A stretch of DNA of 64,000 nt from a virus. Of the stretch, positions 35,210 through 43,857 are shown one piece after another; the stretch's first letter is position 1; each line of letters starts with the position of its first letter. The DNA is taken from IMG/VR virus record IMGVR_UViG_3300018412_000013, positions 1-64,000 of that record; one strand, 5' to 3'. The notes below the pieces were generated by a model. That model searched no databases and was not told the origin of the DNA. It saw nothing but the letters and a program-made list of their open reading frames with translations. The translations under genes and the position numbers were made by a program.

Positions 35210-35306
35210 ATGTGTTCTCCGGAGAACAATGATATATTGATGTACGTGCTTTGGGCGTCCCCAAGGCGCGTATAAGTCTCAAAGGATTTGCCACTAAGGA
35301 ATCACC
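35210..35306. promoter_or_regulatory. Divergent region before the polymerase genes
   Basis: 97 bases between the leftward 1,799-residue gene and the rightward polymerase genes. It holds a short palindrome (TTCTCCGGAGAA at 35215-35226) and TATATTGA at 35233-35240, a partial match to the TATATTAC-like motif. A promoter for the polymerase genes is plausible, not shown. Confidence 0.4.
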
Positions 35307-36755
35307 ATGAAACCGAAATTACTTCCCTTTAACATCAGTTTTGTCAGGGATGTCGATAATACCTTTGCCGGTCTATTGCCCGTGCAGTCCCTACAGCTCT
35401 TCGAAGGAAAGAATGGCGACTTTAACCCACAGGGGTTATACTCTAATGTTATTTTTGGTCGTCAGGGCGATAGTGCCCGTGAAACCAAAGAATCTTACAT
35501 TAATCTAAAGGTTCCTATTTTCCATCCCTTATATTTTAAAGAACTGATTGCCTTAAAGCAACTGTATCTAGACATACTCACACGTCAAGGCTATGCAACC
35601 TGGGATGCTGAAGAAAAAGACTTTGTACGCGCTGACATCATGACAGGGGAAACCGGCTTTGCATTCTTTACTTCTCATTTTAACGAGATTGAGTTTAAAC
35701 GCAATAAGTCACAGCGACGTGACCTGCGTATCGACCTGTTAGAGAAATATCGCCATCAGGCTTTTATTAAGCGTCTCTTTGTCATCCCTGCCGGTATTCG
35801 TGATATCGAAATTACAGAAGATGGGCAACCTAAAGAAGAAGACATTAACCCACTGTATCGACGTGTGATTTCCGTAGCCAATACCATTAACGTGGATTTT
35901 GAGCAGCGTAATAGCTCACTCTTAGACGAAGCTAAAGCTAACTTACAGAAAGCCGTTGTAAACATCTACGACTACATCTTTAACATGTTAGAAGGTAAGC
36001 GAGGGATTCTACAGGGTAAGCTAGCCTCACGTAAAATCATTGGCTCTACACGTAACGTACTTTCGTCTATGGAAGTGGGTTCGTCTTATCTAGGCGATGA
36101 ACGCCAGCCCGGTTTAAACACGACGATTATTGGCCTGTTTCAATACATCAAAGGAAACGAAGCCTATGTTACGGAATACGCATTCCGTAAGCTGTTTCTT
36201 TCTGACTTATTTGACGAGTATGAAGACCCGCGTCTGATAGACCGAGAATCACTTAAAGCGGTAGCTGTCACCCTTTCTGACAAAGCTAGAGAGAAATGGT
36301 TAACCAGTGAGGGATTAGAAGGCATCATCAATGGCTTTGCAGATGCCACCCTTAGACATAACCCAGTTACTATCGACGGTAAGTATTTAAGACTCATCTA
36401 TAATGACGGAAAACAATATCGGATTATGCAAGACATCCGTGAGTTACCGGAAGGATACGATAAGGCGTATGTTACCCCGATGTCATGGGCAGAGATGTTC
36501 TATTTATTATCTAAAGATAACATTAAAAAGAACATGGCGTTCTGTACCCGGTACCCAGTAACGGGACTAGGCTCTATTTATGCATCAGAGATTTATGTTA
36601 AAACAACAGTCAATGGCTTACTGTTAGAAGAACTGGATGCGGACTTTAACCCTACGGGCAACAAAGCCCTAGAATTTCCGGATACAAAAAATAAACTGCC
36701 TTTCTTTGATACCATGGCGGTTAGCCCATATATGCTAAAGCCATTAGGTGCGGAT
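35307..36755 (+). CDS. RNA polymerase beta'-like subunit N-terminal fragment, exon 1
   Basis: 483 residues. It shows beta' landmarks: 'IFGRQGDSARETKESYI' then 'LKVPIFHPLYF' near 50-78 (as in 'GHIEL..PV.H..f'), and 'LEGKRGILQGKLASRKIIGS' near 227-247 (as in '[24 protein letters not shown]'), and it runs to 'YMLKPLGAD'. Reading straight on gives seven extra residues and a stop at 36774; I reject that because the rest of the catalytic loop lies after a group I intron at 37254. The spliced protein is 539 residues and reads LGAD-FDGD across the junction. It is probably part of the virion RNA polymerase, which transcribes early phage genes. Beta-like partner follows at 37427. Confidence 0.9.
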
Positions 36756-37253
36756 AAAATTAATGTAAACCATTAGAAGTCCGCCTGCGCAGTAATGTGC
36801 AGTAAATAAACTCCTCTAATTGCGGGAAGTTCTTGTTAGGTCTCAAGTACTCCCTTTACATGGAAACATCGTAAAGGTTAAAGTTAACGACTTTGGTTTT
36901 ATAGTGATAATCTTGAGAATAGAGAAAATCGACGCAGCGAAGTTCCTAAGTCTATTAACAGATATGGAATGAGTTCAACGACTATCGAAAGCTTAACTCC
37001 AGGAGAAATACCCGGAGGGATAATAGCCTAAGGTCAACATGCCTTAGGGGAAGCGAGTAGAGTACGCCCACAAGTGAATGGTGGGGCTGTGATGGCTTAA
37101 ATGGAAATGGGGAGCCCCTATAGCGCGGTAACAGTTCTATAGGGTGATGATATAGTCTCTTCGGCGAAAGCCCTTCCTGGGGTACTCCAGGTCGTCTAGC
37201 GAGAGCTAGAGCTGTATAACAGTAGGTGCGTTACGAGCACCTAGAAGACAAAG
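36756..37253 (+). ncRNA. Group I self-splicing intron, no ORF
   Basis: 498 bases. P1: exon end GCGGAU (36750-36755) pairs with the internal guide GUCCGC (36779-36784), giving the required U.G pair at the 5' splice site. P2: CTGCGC at 36785 with GTGCAG. P4 region has AATTGCGGGAA (36819-36827). P7: GACTAT (36980-36985) pairs with ATAGTC (37152-37157), inside the familiar GATATAGTC context. Further stems: CCTGG/CCAGG at 37176-37191, CTAGC-GAGA-GCTAG (GNRA-type loop) near 37196, and AGGTGC/GCACCT near 37223-37242. The last base is G37253. Stems between the two P7 strands suggest subgroup IA. No homing endonuclease is inside. Nothing else was seen in this gene-free stretch. Confidence 0.88.
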
Positions 37254-37424
37254 TTTGATGGAGATGTACTATCCTGTACACTCATTAATAGTGATGAGGG
37301 GGTTGCCGAGGCGAAAGCTAGACTGGCTGCTAAATCTACCTACATCTCGCCTAACGGCGGTTTAACGTATAACCTCACAACGGACGTCAGCGACCTTGTG
37401 TTAAAAATAATGACGGGTGATTAA
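37254..37424 (+). CDS. RNA polymerase beta'-like subunit, exon 2 with catalytic Asp loop
   Basis: 56 residues and a stop. It starts FDGDVLSCTLINSDEG and runs to LKIMTGD, matching E. coli beta' from FDGDQMAVHVPL to the region around GLYYMTRD over its whole length without gaps (landmarks: EAKARLAAKSTYISPNGG against EARALMMSTNNILSPANG). With exon 1 it rebuilds ADFDGD, whose three aspartates hold the catalytic magnesium. Exon 2 has no start codon of its own, so it is easily missed. The natural stop right after this region means beta' is split, and a C-terminal beta' gene should lie elsewhere. Start of the beta-like gene is two bases after the stop. Confidence 0.88.
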   Translation, partial: FDGDVLSCTLINSDEGVAEAKARLAAKSTYISPNGGLTYNLTTDVSDLVLKIMTGD

Positions 37425-37426
37425 CC

Positions 37427-40400
37427 ATGACACTGATTAATGTCGATAATTTCATGCGACGCTTAGGGGCAAGGGAGAACCTACTGCTTACTTCAACCCC
37501 GCTAGTTGACATGATTAACTTAACGATGCCTAAAGGTACGTTATTGCATTATGTACCATTAAGTCCTGACGACCGAGGGTTCCGTGCAGACAGTTTACTT
37601 GCTGTACACTGGCCTACACGGATTCGCGTTAATCTAATTACAGAAGGGCTTTATCCTAACGGTAGAACACAGAACATTCAGTTTAACGCAATGAAGTATA
37701 CTAAAGAGTACTTTAAGCGTCAGCCCGGTTTAAAGCGCAGTCGTAATTTAGAGCGTGACATTATGGATGAACGTGACATGGTCGTCTTAGACTATACGTT
37801 GATTCCGCGTATGGTGCGCTATGCTCACAGTGTAGATGTGTATCAAAACTTCTGGGCTAACATGGCAGAAACGGTCATCCAGCAGATTAACCGAGTTAAT
37901 GGACGTCGCCCACAGTTCATTCAGATTCCTATTGGTGGACATTGGATGACCGAAGCGGAGTTTAAAGTAAACTTAGAAGGTATCAGCGTTTCACACCGTG
38001 AACGACTTAGAGACCCAGCACTTCAATGGGTACTGGAAATCTACCGCATGTTAAAAGGGGCACCGAGCCTCATTGAGAAGATTACATCGGAAGACGTTTA
38101 CTTTATATTCACCGTGGACACTAAGTCAGTCTTCTTGCCATTATCGGTACTTTATACTTTTGCAGATACCGATGCGCTTGCCGGGGCTAAGTTTCATGAC
38201 CTGTTAGAAAAGCTTTTGATGACGCGCACGGTTTCTGACGAAGAAGCGGGGGCGATTTCAAAAGAAGCCGATACAGAAGATGCAAGTGATGAAGCCGTAT
38301 CAAAACTGATGCCACCTGCATTACAGCAGCAGCTAGGGGAAATGGTAGAAGTCGGGTTATTAACGGCGGCTCAGCAGAAACGCTATGCAAACGCAATTGT
38401 TGCTATGGCAGAGATTCCATCTCCGGATGGTAAAACTACTCTGGCTGAGTTTGCTACTGTTACTCCAGAAGACACGGTCATTGACCCAGACATCAATGTG
38501 CCGATTGATACTCCCATAGTACCAGAAAAAGCATTAAAGTCTACAGTCGCGAACATGAAGTCTAAGTATGTGCGTGAAGTCATGGACAAAGACATCGCTA
38601 ATGTGTTCCTATCGTTAAACCGAGGCGGGGTTATCTTACGCGACTATAATGTCACTAAAACCGCAGACGCGTTAGAAGAAACGCAGACGCTGGAGATTAC
38701 ACTCCTGCCGGTGGTAGGGCGTGAAACCACCTTTAAAATAGAACTTCCTGTATTTAATGAAGACGGAACGTTTATGGTAGGGGGGATCCGATACAGCATA
38801 GATAACCAAAAAACCGACATCCCGATTCGTAAGACAAAATCGAACCAAGCAGGCATTACTTCTTACGCGGGTAAAATCTTTATCAATCGAAGTGGGTTAG
38901 CTAAGAACGACAGTGACCGATGGTTGCGTAAAGTTATCCGTGAAACTGCCATGAGTACGGCGGATGAGCGAGTAACTAGCTTACGTTATGGCACTAACGC
39001 CGTACCTAACGTACTGCTGCCAAGAGACTACACTGCACTTATGGTTGACTACAGTGGGTTTAAGTCTGGTGACCTAACCTTTGACTTTGTATACAGTGGA
39101 CGCATTGAGCGTTACGGTAAAGAAGTTGTTTCTCGTTTAGAGAAGAAAGGTTCAGTTATCTGCGGCACCTATAAAGGTGAGCCAATGGTCATGGATGTAA
39201 ATGGGTTCATTACTGGTAAAGACTTACCTGGACTAGACATCTTAGGTACGCTAGGTGGTAGCTGGGGTAAACGCCCTGGTGACATTGCTGTCTTTAAGTC
39301 GGGTCGACGTGAAGTACCGGTTATTTATTTCATTGCCTACCATTTGGGTTTGGACAAGACTCTACGTAAGTTAAAGGTACCTCATCGCTGGGAGACCTTA
39401 GACAAACGTTTAAGTCCAGGACTTAATGAAATCGCGGTAAACTTTGCCGATGAACGCATATACATTACCGTATCAGACCCGCTACAAGCGATACTGTGGA
39501 ATGGCTTAGCCGACATGGAGGACATGACGCGGCGCCTTAACAGTGCCGAGTTTAACCGTAAAGACGGTTGGATGGCTTCCTTAAGTCATTACGGGGCGAA
39601 TAAGTGGCATACTGATAACTGGACATTAATGAACGATTTGTTTTTAGACCCTATCACGTTAGAAGTATTGCGTGACATGAAAGAGCCTGAAAACTTAATT
39701 GACTTGTTTATTCGTGCTGCCGACCTGGTTAAGACCAATGATGCCCCTCGTGAATCCGACCCTAAATACATGCGTATTCGTGGGCTAGAACGTGTATCTG
39801 GACTTATCTATCTTGCCATGTACGAAGCTATTGCTGAGCAACGACGTAAGCCTAACGCGCGTAATGAACCTATTACCATCGCGCCTACGGAGATATTGCG
39901 ACGTCTAAATGAAGATGCATCCGTGCAACTTGTGTCTGAGATTAACCCTATCCATGCACTAAAGGAACAAGAGGCAGTTACCCTATCAGGAACAGGCGGA
40001 CGTACCGCTCGTACACTGGTAAAACGTAACCGTGTCTTTGACCAAAACGACTTAGGAATTTTAAGTGAAAGTACCCCGGACTCTGCTAAAGTAGGGATAC
40101 GTGGGTTCTTAACCCCAAATGCTAAAGTCCAGAGTCTTCGTGGTATGTATGGCGAGTATGATCCAGATGACGGTTCGAGTTCATTACTATCTACAACCGC
40201 ATTAACGCTACCTGACATGGACCGTGATGATGGGAAACGCGCCGCTTTAGGGGCAATACAGCAGTCAGCGGTTGTCCCTACGGTCGGCAGTGAACCCATG
40301 CCGTATCGTACTGGATATGACGCTGTTATTGCTTCCCGCCTATCTGACTTCTTTGTCTTTAGGGCAAAGCAAGATGGTGAAGTCGTTAAAGTTACCGATA

Positions 40401-41362
40401 ATGTCATTCAGGTAAAATACGAAGACGGGAGTAAGGAAGGTTACCGACTGGGTACAAAACATGGCGTTGTAGCCGGGGAACTCATCCCTCATAATTACGT
40501 TACGGATAAGGTAAAAGGAAGTCGGTTTAAAATAGGATATGTATTGGCCTGGAACAGTGGTTTCTTTACCCGTGATTTCTTTAACCCAGAAAACGTCATT
40601 ATGTTGTCGGGTGTACCCGCTGTTGTCGCTCTAAAGGAAGGTAACGATACGTTAGAAGATGGTTCAGCTATCAGTGATGCCTTTAGAAGAAAACTGATGA
40701 CTTCAGTTTCTAAGAATAAAGGGATTATGGTTGACTTTGACCAGGAAATTGAAGGATTAGTTTCAGTAGGGGACGTAGTTGAGTTTGATACTAAACTGGT
40801 AACCATTAAGGAAGCGGGTACTTTAGGGTTAGAGAAAACCGATGCGGCTCTATTAGCCCTAAGTAAACTGTCCAGTCAATCTCCTAAAGCTAAAGTAGGG
40901 GGTAAAGTTTCCCGCATTGAAGTCTTCTATATGGGAGACCCTTCCGAAATGAGTCCTTCATTAAAAGCTTTAGTTGAAGCAGACAATGCTCGACGTGAGA
41001 AAGAGGTCAAGGACTTAAATCGAAGCACGGCTGGTAAAACCGGACTCGTACGTAAACCTACGTTTATCTCAGGTGAAAAACTGGTTCCGGGTAAAGTGAT
41101 TATCAGTATTTATATTGATATGGAACTGGAGTCGGGCATCGGTGATAAGTCAGTCGTGGCTAACCAGCTTAAAACGGTGCATGGGCGTACACTGGAAGGG
41201 ATTAACCGAACCGAAGACGGGCGAGACATTGACCTGATATTCGGCGCTCAATCAGTGAATAACCGAATTGTATTATCCTGTATTATCCAAGGGGTAATGA
41301 ACATGACGGTGCGGAAAAAGAATCAGCTTTTAGCCGAAGCTTATCTGGCAGCAGGGGAGTAA
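37427..41362 (+). CDS. RNA polymerase beta-like subunit
   Basis: 1,311 residues. Landmarks of bacterial beta in order: the lobe region 'FNEDGTFMVGGIRYSIDNQ' near 445-463 ('..dG.F.ing.e.vi..Q'); 'NPIHALKEQEAVTLSGTGG' then 'LTPNAKV' near 845-905; the fork 'DRDDGKRAALGAIQQSAVVP' near 927-946; the wall 'WNSGFFTRDFFNPENVIMLS'; and 'ESGIGDKSVVANQLKTVHGR' near 1233-1252 (GDK active-site Lys and 'K.V'). It stops soon after 'NNRIVLSCIIQGVM', about where E. coli beta is at residue 1,120. The final 200 or so residues of beta are therefore absent and may be a separate gene. It starts two bases after the beta' stop. Confidence 0.9.
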   Translation: MTLINVDNFMRRLGARENLLLTSTPLVDMINLTMPKGTLLHYVPLSPDDRGFRADSLLAVHWPTRIRVNLITEGLYPNGRTQNIQFNAMKYTKEYFKRQPGLKRSRNLERDIMDERDMVVLDYTLIPRMVRYAHSVDVYQNFWANMAETVIQQINRVNGRRPQFIQIPIGGHWMTEAEFKVNLEGISVSHRERLRDPALQWVLEIYRMLKGAPSLIEKITSEDVYFIFTVDTKSVFLPLSVLYTFADTDALAGAKFHDLLEKLLMTRTVSDEEAGAISKEADTEDASDEAVSKLMPPALQQQLGEMVEVGLLTAAQQKRYANAIVAMAEIPSPDGKTTLAEFATVTPEDTVIDPDINVPIDTPIVPEKALKSTVANMKSKYVREVMDKDIANVFLSLNRGGVILRDYNVTKTADALEETQTLEITLLPVVGRETTFKIELPVFNEDGTFMVGGIRYSIDNQKTDIPIRKTKSNQAGITSYAGKIFINRSGLAKNDSDRWLRKVIRETAMSTADERVTSLRYGTNAVPNVLLPRDYTALMVDYSGFKSGDLTFDFVYSGRIERYGKEVVSRLEKKGSVICGTYKGEPMVMDVNGFITGKDLPGLDILGTLGGSWGKRPGDIAVFKSGRREVPVIYFIAYHLGLDKTLRKLKVPHRWETLDKRLSPGLNEIAVNFADERIYITVSDPLQAILWNGLADMEDMTRRLNSAEFNRKDGWMASLSHYGANKWHTDNWTLMNDLFLDPITLEVLRDMKEPENLIDLFIRAADLVKTNDAPRESDPKYMRIRGLERVSGLIYLAMYEAIAEQRRKPNARNEPITIAPTEILRRLNEDASVQLVSEINPIHALKEQEAVTLSGTGGRTARTLVKRNRVFDQNDLGILSESTPDSAKVGIRGFLTPNAKVQSLRGMYGEYDPDDGSSSLLSTTALTLPDMDRDDGKRAALGAIQQSAVVPTVGSEPMPYRTGYDAVIASRLSDFFVFRAKQDGEVVKVTDNVIQVKYEDGSKEGYRLGTKHGVVAGELIPHNYVTDKVKGSRFKIGYVLAWNSGFFTRDFFNPENVIMLSGVPAVVALKEGNDTLEDGSAISDAFRRKLMTSVSKNKGIMVDFDQEIEGLVSVGDVVEFDTKLVTIKEAGTLGLEKTDAALLALSKLSSQSPKAKVGGKVSRIEVFYMGDPSEMSPSLKALVEADNARREKEVKDLNRSTAGKTGLVRKPTFISGEKLVPGKVIISIYIDMELESGIGDKSVVANQLKTVHGRTLEGINRTEDGRDIDLIFGAQSVNNRIVLSCIIQGVMNMTVRKKNQLLAEAYLAAGE

Positions 41363-41408
41363 TCCCCTGCATTTCCACGAATTAGATGACCCTAAAGTAC
41401 TTTAAGGG
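41351..41408 (+). terminator. Two hairpins after the beta-like gene
   Basis: First stem GCAGGGGA/TCCCCTGC (41351-41370) overlaps the stop codon; second, centred on AAGTAC (41390-41408), is followed by AAATCTTATTTTT. Likely a tandem terminator. Confidence 0.6.
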
Positions 41409-41477
41409 GAAATCTTATTTTTGCATTTTACGCTGCATTGAGCGGCGACTATATTTAAACCACTGGAGTTTATAGTG

Positions 41478-41651
41478 ATGAAACAGAATCTTCAGAATGT
41501 TGCTATCGCCGCGACAACAATTGAAGTTGCAGTAACGGCTATTCGTGACTTAGCCGGGACGAACTTAAGTGGCTCCGACATGAAAGACCTTGAGGATATC
41601 TATGCTCAAGAACTACACGCCCAGGTAATGGAGGCGGCAAATGCTCAGTAA
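41478..41651 (+). CDS. Small unrecognised protein
   Basis: 57 residues (MKQNLQNVAIAATTIEVAVT...), hydrophobic middle helix then an acidic helix. ATG at 41478 has GGAGTTTATAGTG before it. It overlaps the start of the following 475-residue gene by 11 bases, a tight coupling that supports its being a real gene. TATATTTA at 41450-41457, upstream, is a weak match to the recurring promoter motif. Too short for family recognition. Confidence 0.55.
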   Translation: MKQNLQNVAIAATTIEVAVTAIRDLAGTNLSGSDMKDLEDIYAQELHAQVMEAANAQ

Positions 41652-43068
41652 TCAAACCATGCATGCGGCTACGTCGTTTGCAAACAGCCTAGCGGCTTCT
41701 AACATCGCCCTGGATGTACATCGTAATGGCCCGATTGATTTAATCATGGCTACGATGAACCCTATTGAAGAAAACCCAAATGATAGTGAAGCTATCATGC
41801 AGGCAGCGCGTCCTTTAAATAGTGGTTTTGACCCACACACGGCAGAAGTTCGCCGTGTAGCGACTATGCTGGCAGCGCGTGTAGCGGGTAACATTAAACT
41901 TGCACGTAATGAAATCAACCCGATGATTCGCGATATTATTGCGACATGTGAAAAGAGAAAGCACGAAATCGAAAGTGATTCTCCATTAAACATTCGTATT
42001 AAGAATATTGCCGTTTTGCCAACCTTTACTTCTAGTGAACTAGAGGGCATGTACGAGCGCTTTAAGTTAGGAACGTTCCGTCCGGTGACACTCGGTGGCC
42101 CTATCCGTACTAAACTCATCGGGGCAATGACCGATGACCTTTTGTATGAAGGTCTAAAGCGTGGCAATGATGTTTGGAACACCGGCATTATGCAAGCGCT
42201 AAAAGAAGGTCGTGAGTGTTGTGGTTTTACCAATGCCTCTGACTTACTATTACGTGACGCAGAGTTAGCGTACGGGTCAGTAAAGTGGTTCCATGACCCA
42301 ACGAACTTAATTAACTTCCTGTTTGTTTCCTCAGTACTCAATGGAAAAATGCCATCGGTTAATATCGAAGACTTCTCCATGACTGAACGAGCTGAGCTTG
42401 CTAAGCTACAGGCGTATTACGGAAATAAACTGGCGATTCAGATTCGCACAGTGACGGATTTTGCCGCATCCGGTAACTTTATCTTTGTTGCGGAAAGTAC
42501 TCGTAAAGAACTCTATGTTTATACGAAGAACTATCTGAAGTGGATTGAAGACGGCGGTAACGCTGATGCCTTAATCGGTGCAGTAGCTTCTGGTGAAGAA
42601 AGTATTGCCGGTGTGTCTTTCAGTATCAAAGATAAGACTGAGCACTACATGAATGTCTATAAGACACTGGAGTCTCGCTACCGTGCTAAGCAGCGCATGA
42701 TTACTACTACCGAAATGAAAGATGTGATTGAGACATCGGTCTATCGCACTATTCATTCTACGCTACTGGATGACCAGATGCGTACGGCTGTAGCAAACGC
42801 AAAAGCCTTCTTCTCAAAACACCCACTGCAAACAAACGAAGACATTTTGGGCTATACCCGCCGTGCGGTGTGTCGTACATTTGCAGCGAATACTTCATGT
42901 CTAGAAATCTTAAACGACATTGACGCGTTTATGGAAGATAATGAAGGTATGACAATTGAACGTGCTGCGGTATTAGCCGGTATTCGTCTACTCGCGAAAT
43001 GGAGTGCAGCGCAATTGAGTGTATGTCGTACTGCGGTGCGTGGGCCTGCGCCTGTCACTTCTCTTTAA
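41641..43068 (+). CDS. Unrecognised structural-type protein before the prohead protease
   Basis: 475 residues, mainly helical, soluble, with conserved-looking blocks 'LAARVAGNIKLARNEINPMI' and 'TLGGPIRTKLIGAMTDDLLY'. No recognised family. It lies between the polymerase genes and the prohead protease, in the position of a conserved virion protein in phiKZ-type phages, as I remember them (around gp176-gp177). It is unlikely to be the major capsid protein, which is larger in that group. A terminator follows at 43086-43107. Confidence 0.55.
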   Translation: MLSNQTMHAATSFANSLAASNIALDVHRNGPIDLIMATMNPIEENPNDSEAIMQAARPLNSGFDPHTAEVRRVATMLAARVAGNIKLARNEINPMIRDIIATCEKRKHEIESDSPLNIRIKNIAVLPTFTSSELEGMYERFKLGTFRPVTLGGPIRTKLIGAMTDDLLYEGLKRGNDVWNTGIMQALKEGRECCGFTNASDLLLRDAELAYGSVKWFHDPTNLINFLFVSSVLNGKMPSVNIEDFSMTERAELAKLQAYYGNKLAIQIRTVTDFAASGNFIFVAESTRKELYVYTKNYLKWIEDGGNADALIGAVASGEESIAGVSFSIKDKTEHYMNVYKTLESRYRAKQRMITTTEMKDVIETSVYRTIHSTLLDDQMRTAVANAKAFFSKHPLQTNEDILGYTRRAVCRTFAANTSCLEILNDIDAFMEDNEGMTIERAAVLAGIRLLAKWSAAQLSVCRTAVRGPAPVTSL

Positions 43069-43085
43069 ACTCAATAACGAATAAG

Positions 43086-43107
43086 ACCTCTCTCTTACGA
43101 GGGAGGT
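43086..43107 (+). terminator. Intrinsic terminator
   Basis: Nine-pair stem followed by TTTTTATT, between the 475-residue gene and the 241-residue gene. Confidence 0.75.
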
Positions 43108-43128
43108 TTTTATTCCATAGGTTTTCTT

Positions 43129-43854
43129 ATGGACGTAACACAATTAAAACGTGATGCTTCACGTATCCATAAAGCCATTCATGTCGATTTAGAAAATCAA
43201 GTACTCGTGGCGAAAGAGCGTCTAGAGCTCATGGTACCGGAACACTATTTCAATGGTAAACTAGGAACAATTGACGAAGACTGGCGGGTCGCAGGCATTG
43301 TTGCGTGGATTGTCGATGGACATTATGGAGTATCATTAGTGAACTCCATGATATCATTAAGTCCTGAAGAAACCACCATTGTTAAAGTGGACGACGTCAA
43401 CTACTTTCACTTTACTTGGACAACAGGGGCTTTGATTACCAAGAACTTTAACCTACCTCAACAAAAGTCACTGGTGTTTGAAATCTACGATGAAATCGTG
43501 GCAAAAGGGAAACAGCCATGGTATGTAAAGCACTTAGACCGAGCAGAGCTCTTTTACAGTGCGCCTAAGTTTGCTGGGGTTGACTTACGGTCTTCTCAGT
43601 CCATGCAATCCATCTTCTGTTCGTCGTGTATGCGTGACCCTAGAGACCGCAGTAAGCCAGCCCGTGAAAGCTTCGAGACACAGGACGACTACATGAATGC
43701 GGAAATCGACGTCATTCCTTTACGAAGTGTGGCCTTCGGTGCCGATAATGCGGCATCGCGTCTTCTAGGTTCATACTTAAGCACCGGTGTGGTTTCAGAG
43801 CTGGTTAACCCGTCTGAAACTGTCGAAGAAATAGAAACCCTTTTAAGGATGTAA
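43129..43854 (+). CDS. Unrecognised protein before the prohead protease
   Basis: 241 residues, no recognised domain. It has a beta-rich central part (TIVKVDDVNYFHFTWTTG) and an acidic C-terminus (NPSETVEEIETLLRM). It stops three bases before the protease start, so the two are co-translated and may act together in head maturation. The short C-terminus could be a protease-related tail, but no cleavage motif is clear. Conserved context in phiKZ-type phages is from memory. Confidence 0.5.
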   Translation: MDVTQLKRDASRIHKAIHVDLENQVLVAKERLELMVPEHYFNGKLGTIDEDWRVAGIVAWIVDGHYGVSLVNSMISLSPEETTIVKVDDVNYFHFTWTTGALITKNFNLPQQKSLVFEIYDEIVAKGKQPWYVKHLDRAELFYSAPKFAGVDLRSSQSMQSIFCSSCMRDPRDRSKPARESFETQDDYMNAEIDVIPLRSVAFGADNAASRLLGSYLSTGVVSELVNPSETVEEIETLLRM

Positions 43855-43857
43855 ACG

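Noticed and set aside
36756-36776. Natural end of the beta' gene at the TAG at 36774
   Set aside because: It would leave the protein without FDGD, while FDGD and 52 matching residues follow in frame-compatible form after intron-type structures and a perfect P1.
36774-37247. Alternative intron bounds (36774 to 37247)
   Set aside because: Splicing there would give NVNHTKFDGD, with one metal ligand lost, and no guide pairing is seen at that 5' site.
36756-37253. Homing endonuclease gene inside the intron
   Set aside because: No ORF of useful length is present in any frame of the 498 bases.
39808-40407. 199-codon minus-strand ORF
   Set aside because: Antisense to the beta-like gene, whose sense frame carries clear polymerase motifs here.
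41652-42380. 242-codon minus-strand ORF
   Set aside because: Antisense to the 475-residue gene, no ribosome-binding site and no motif; the sense frame has good coupling to its neighbours.
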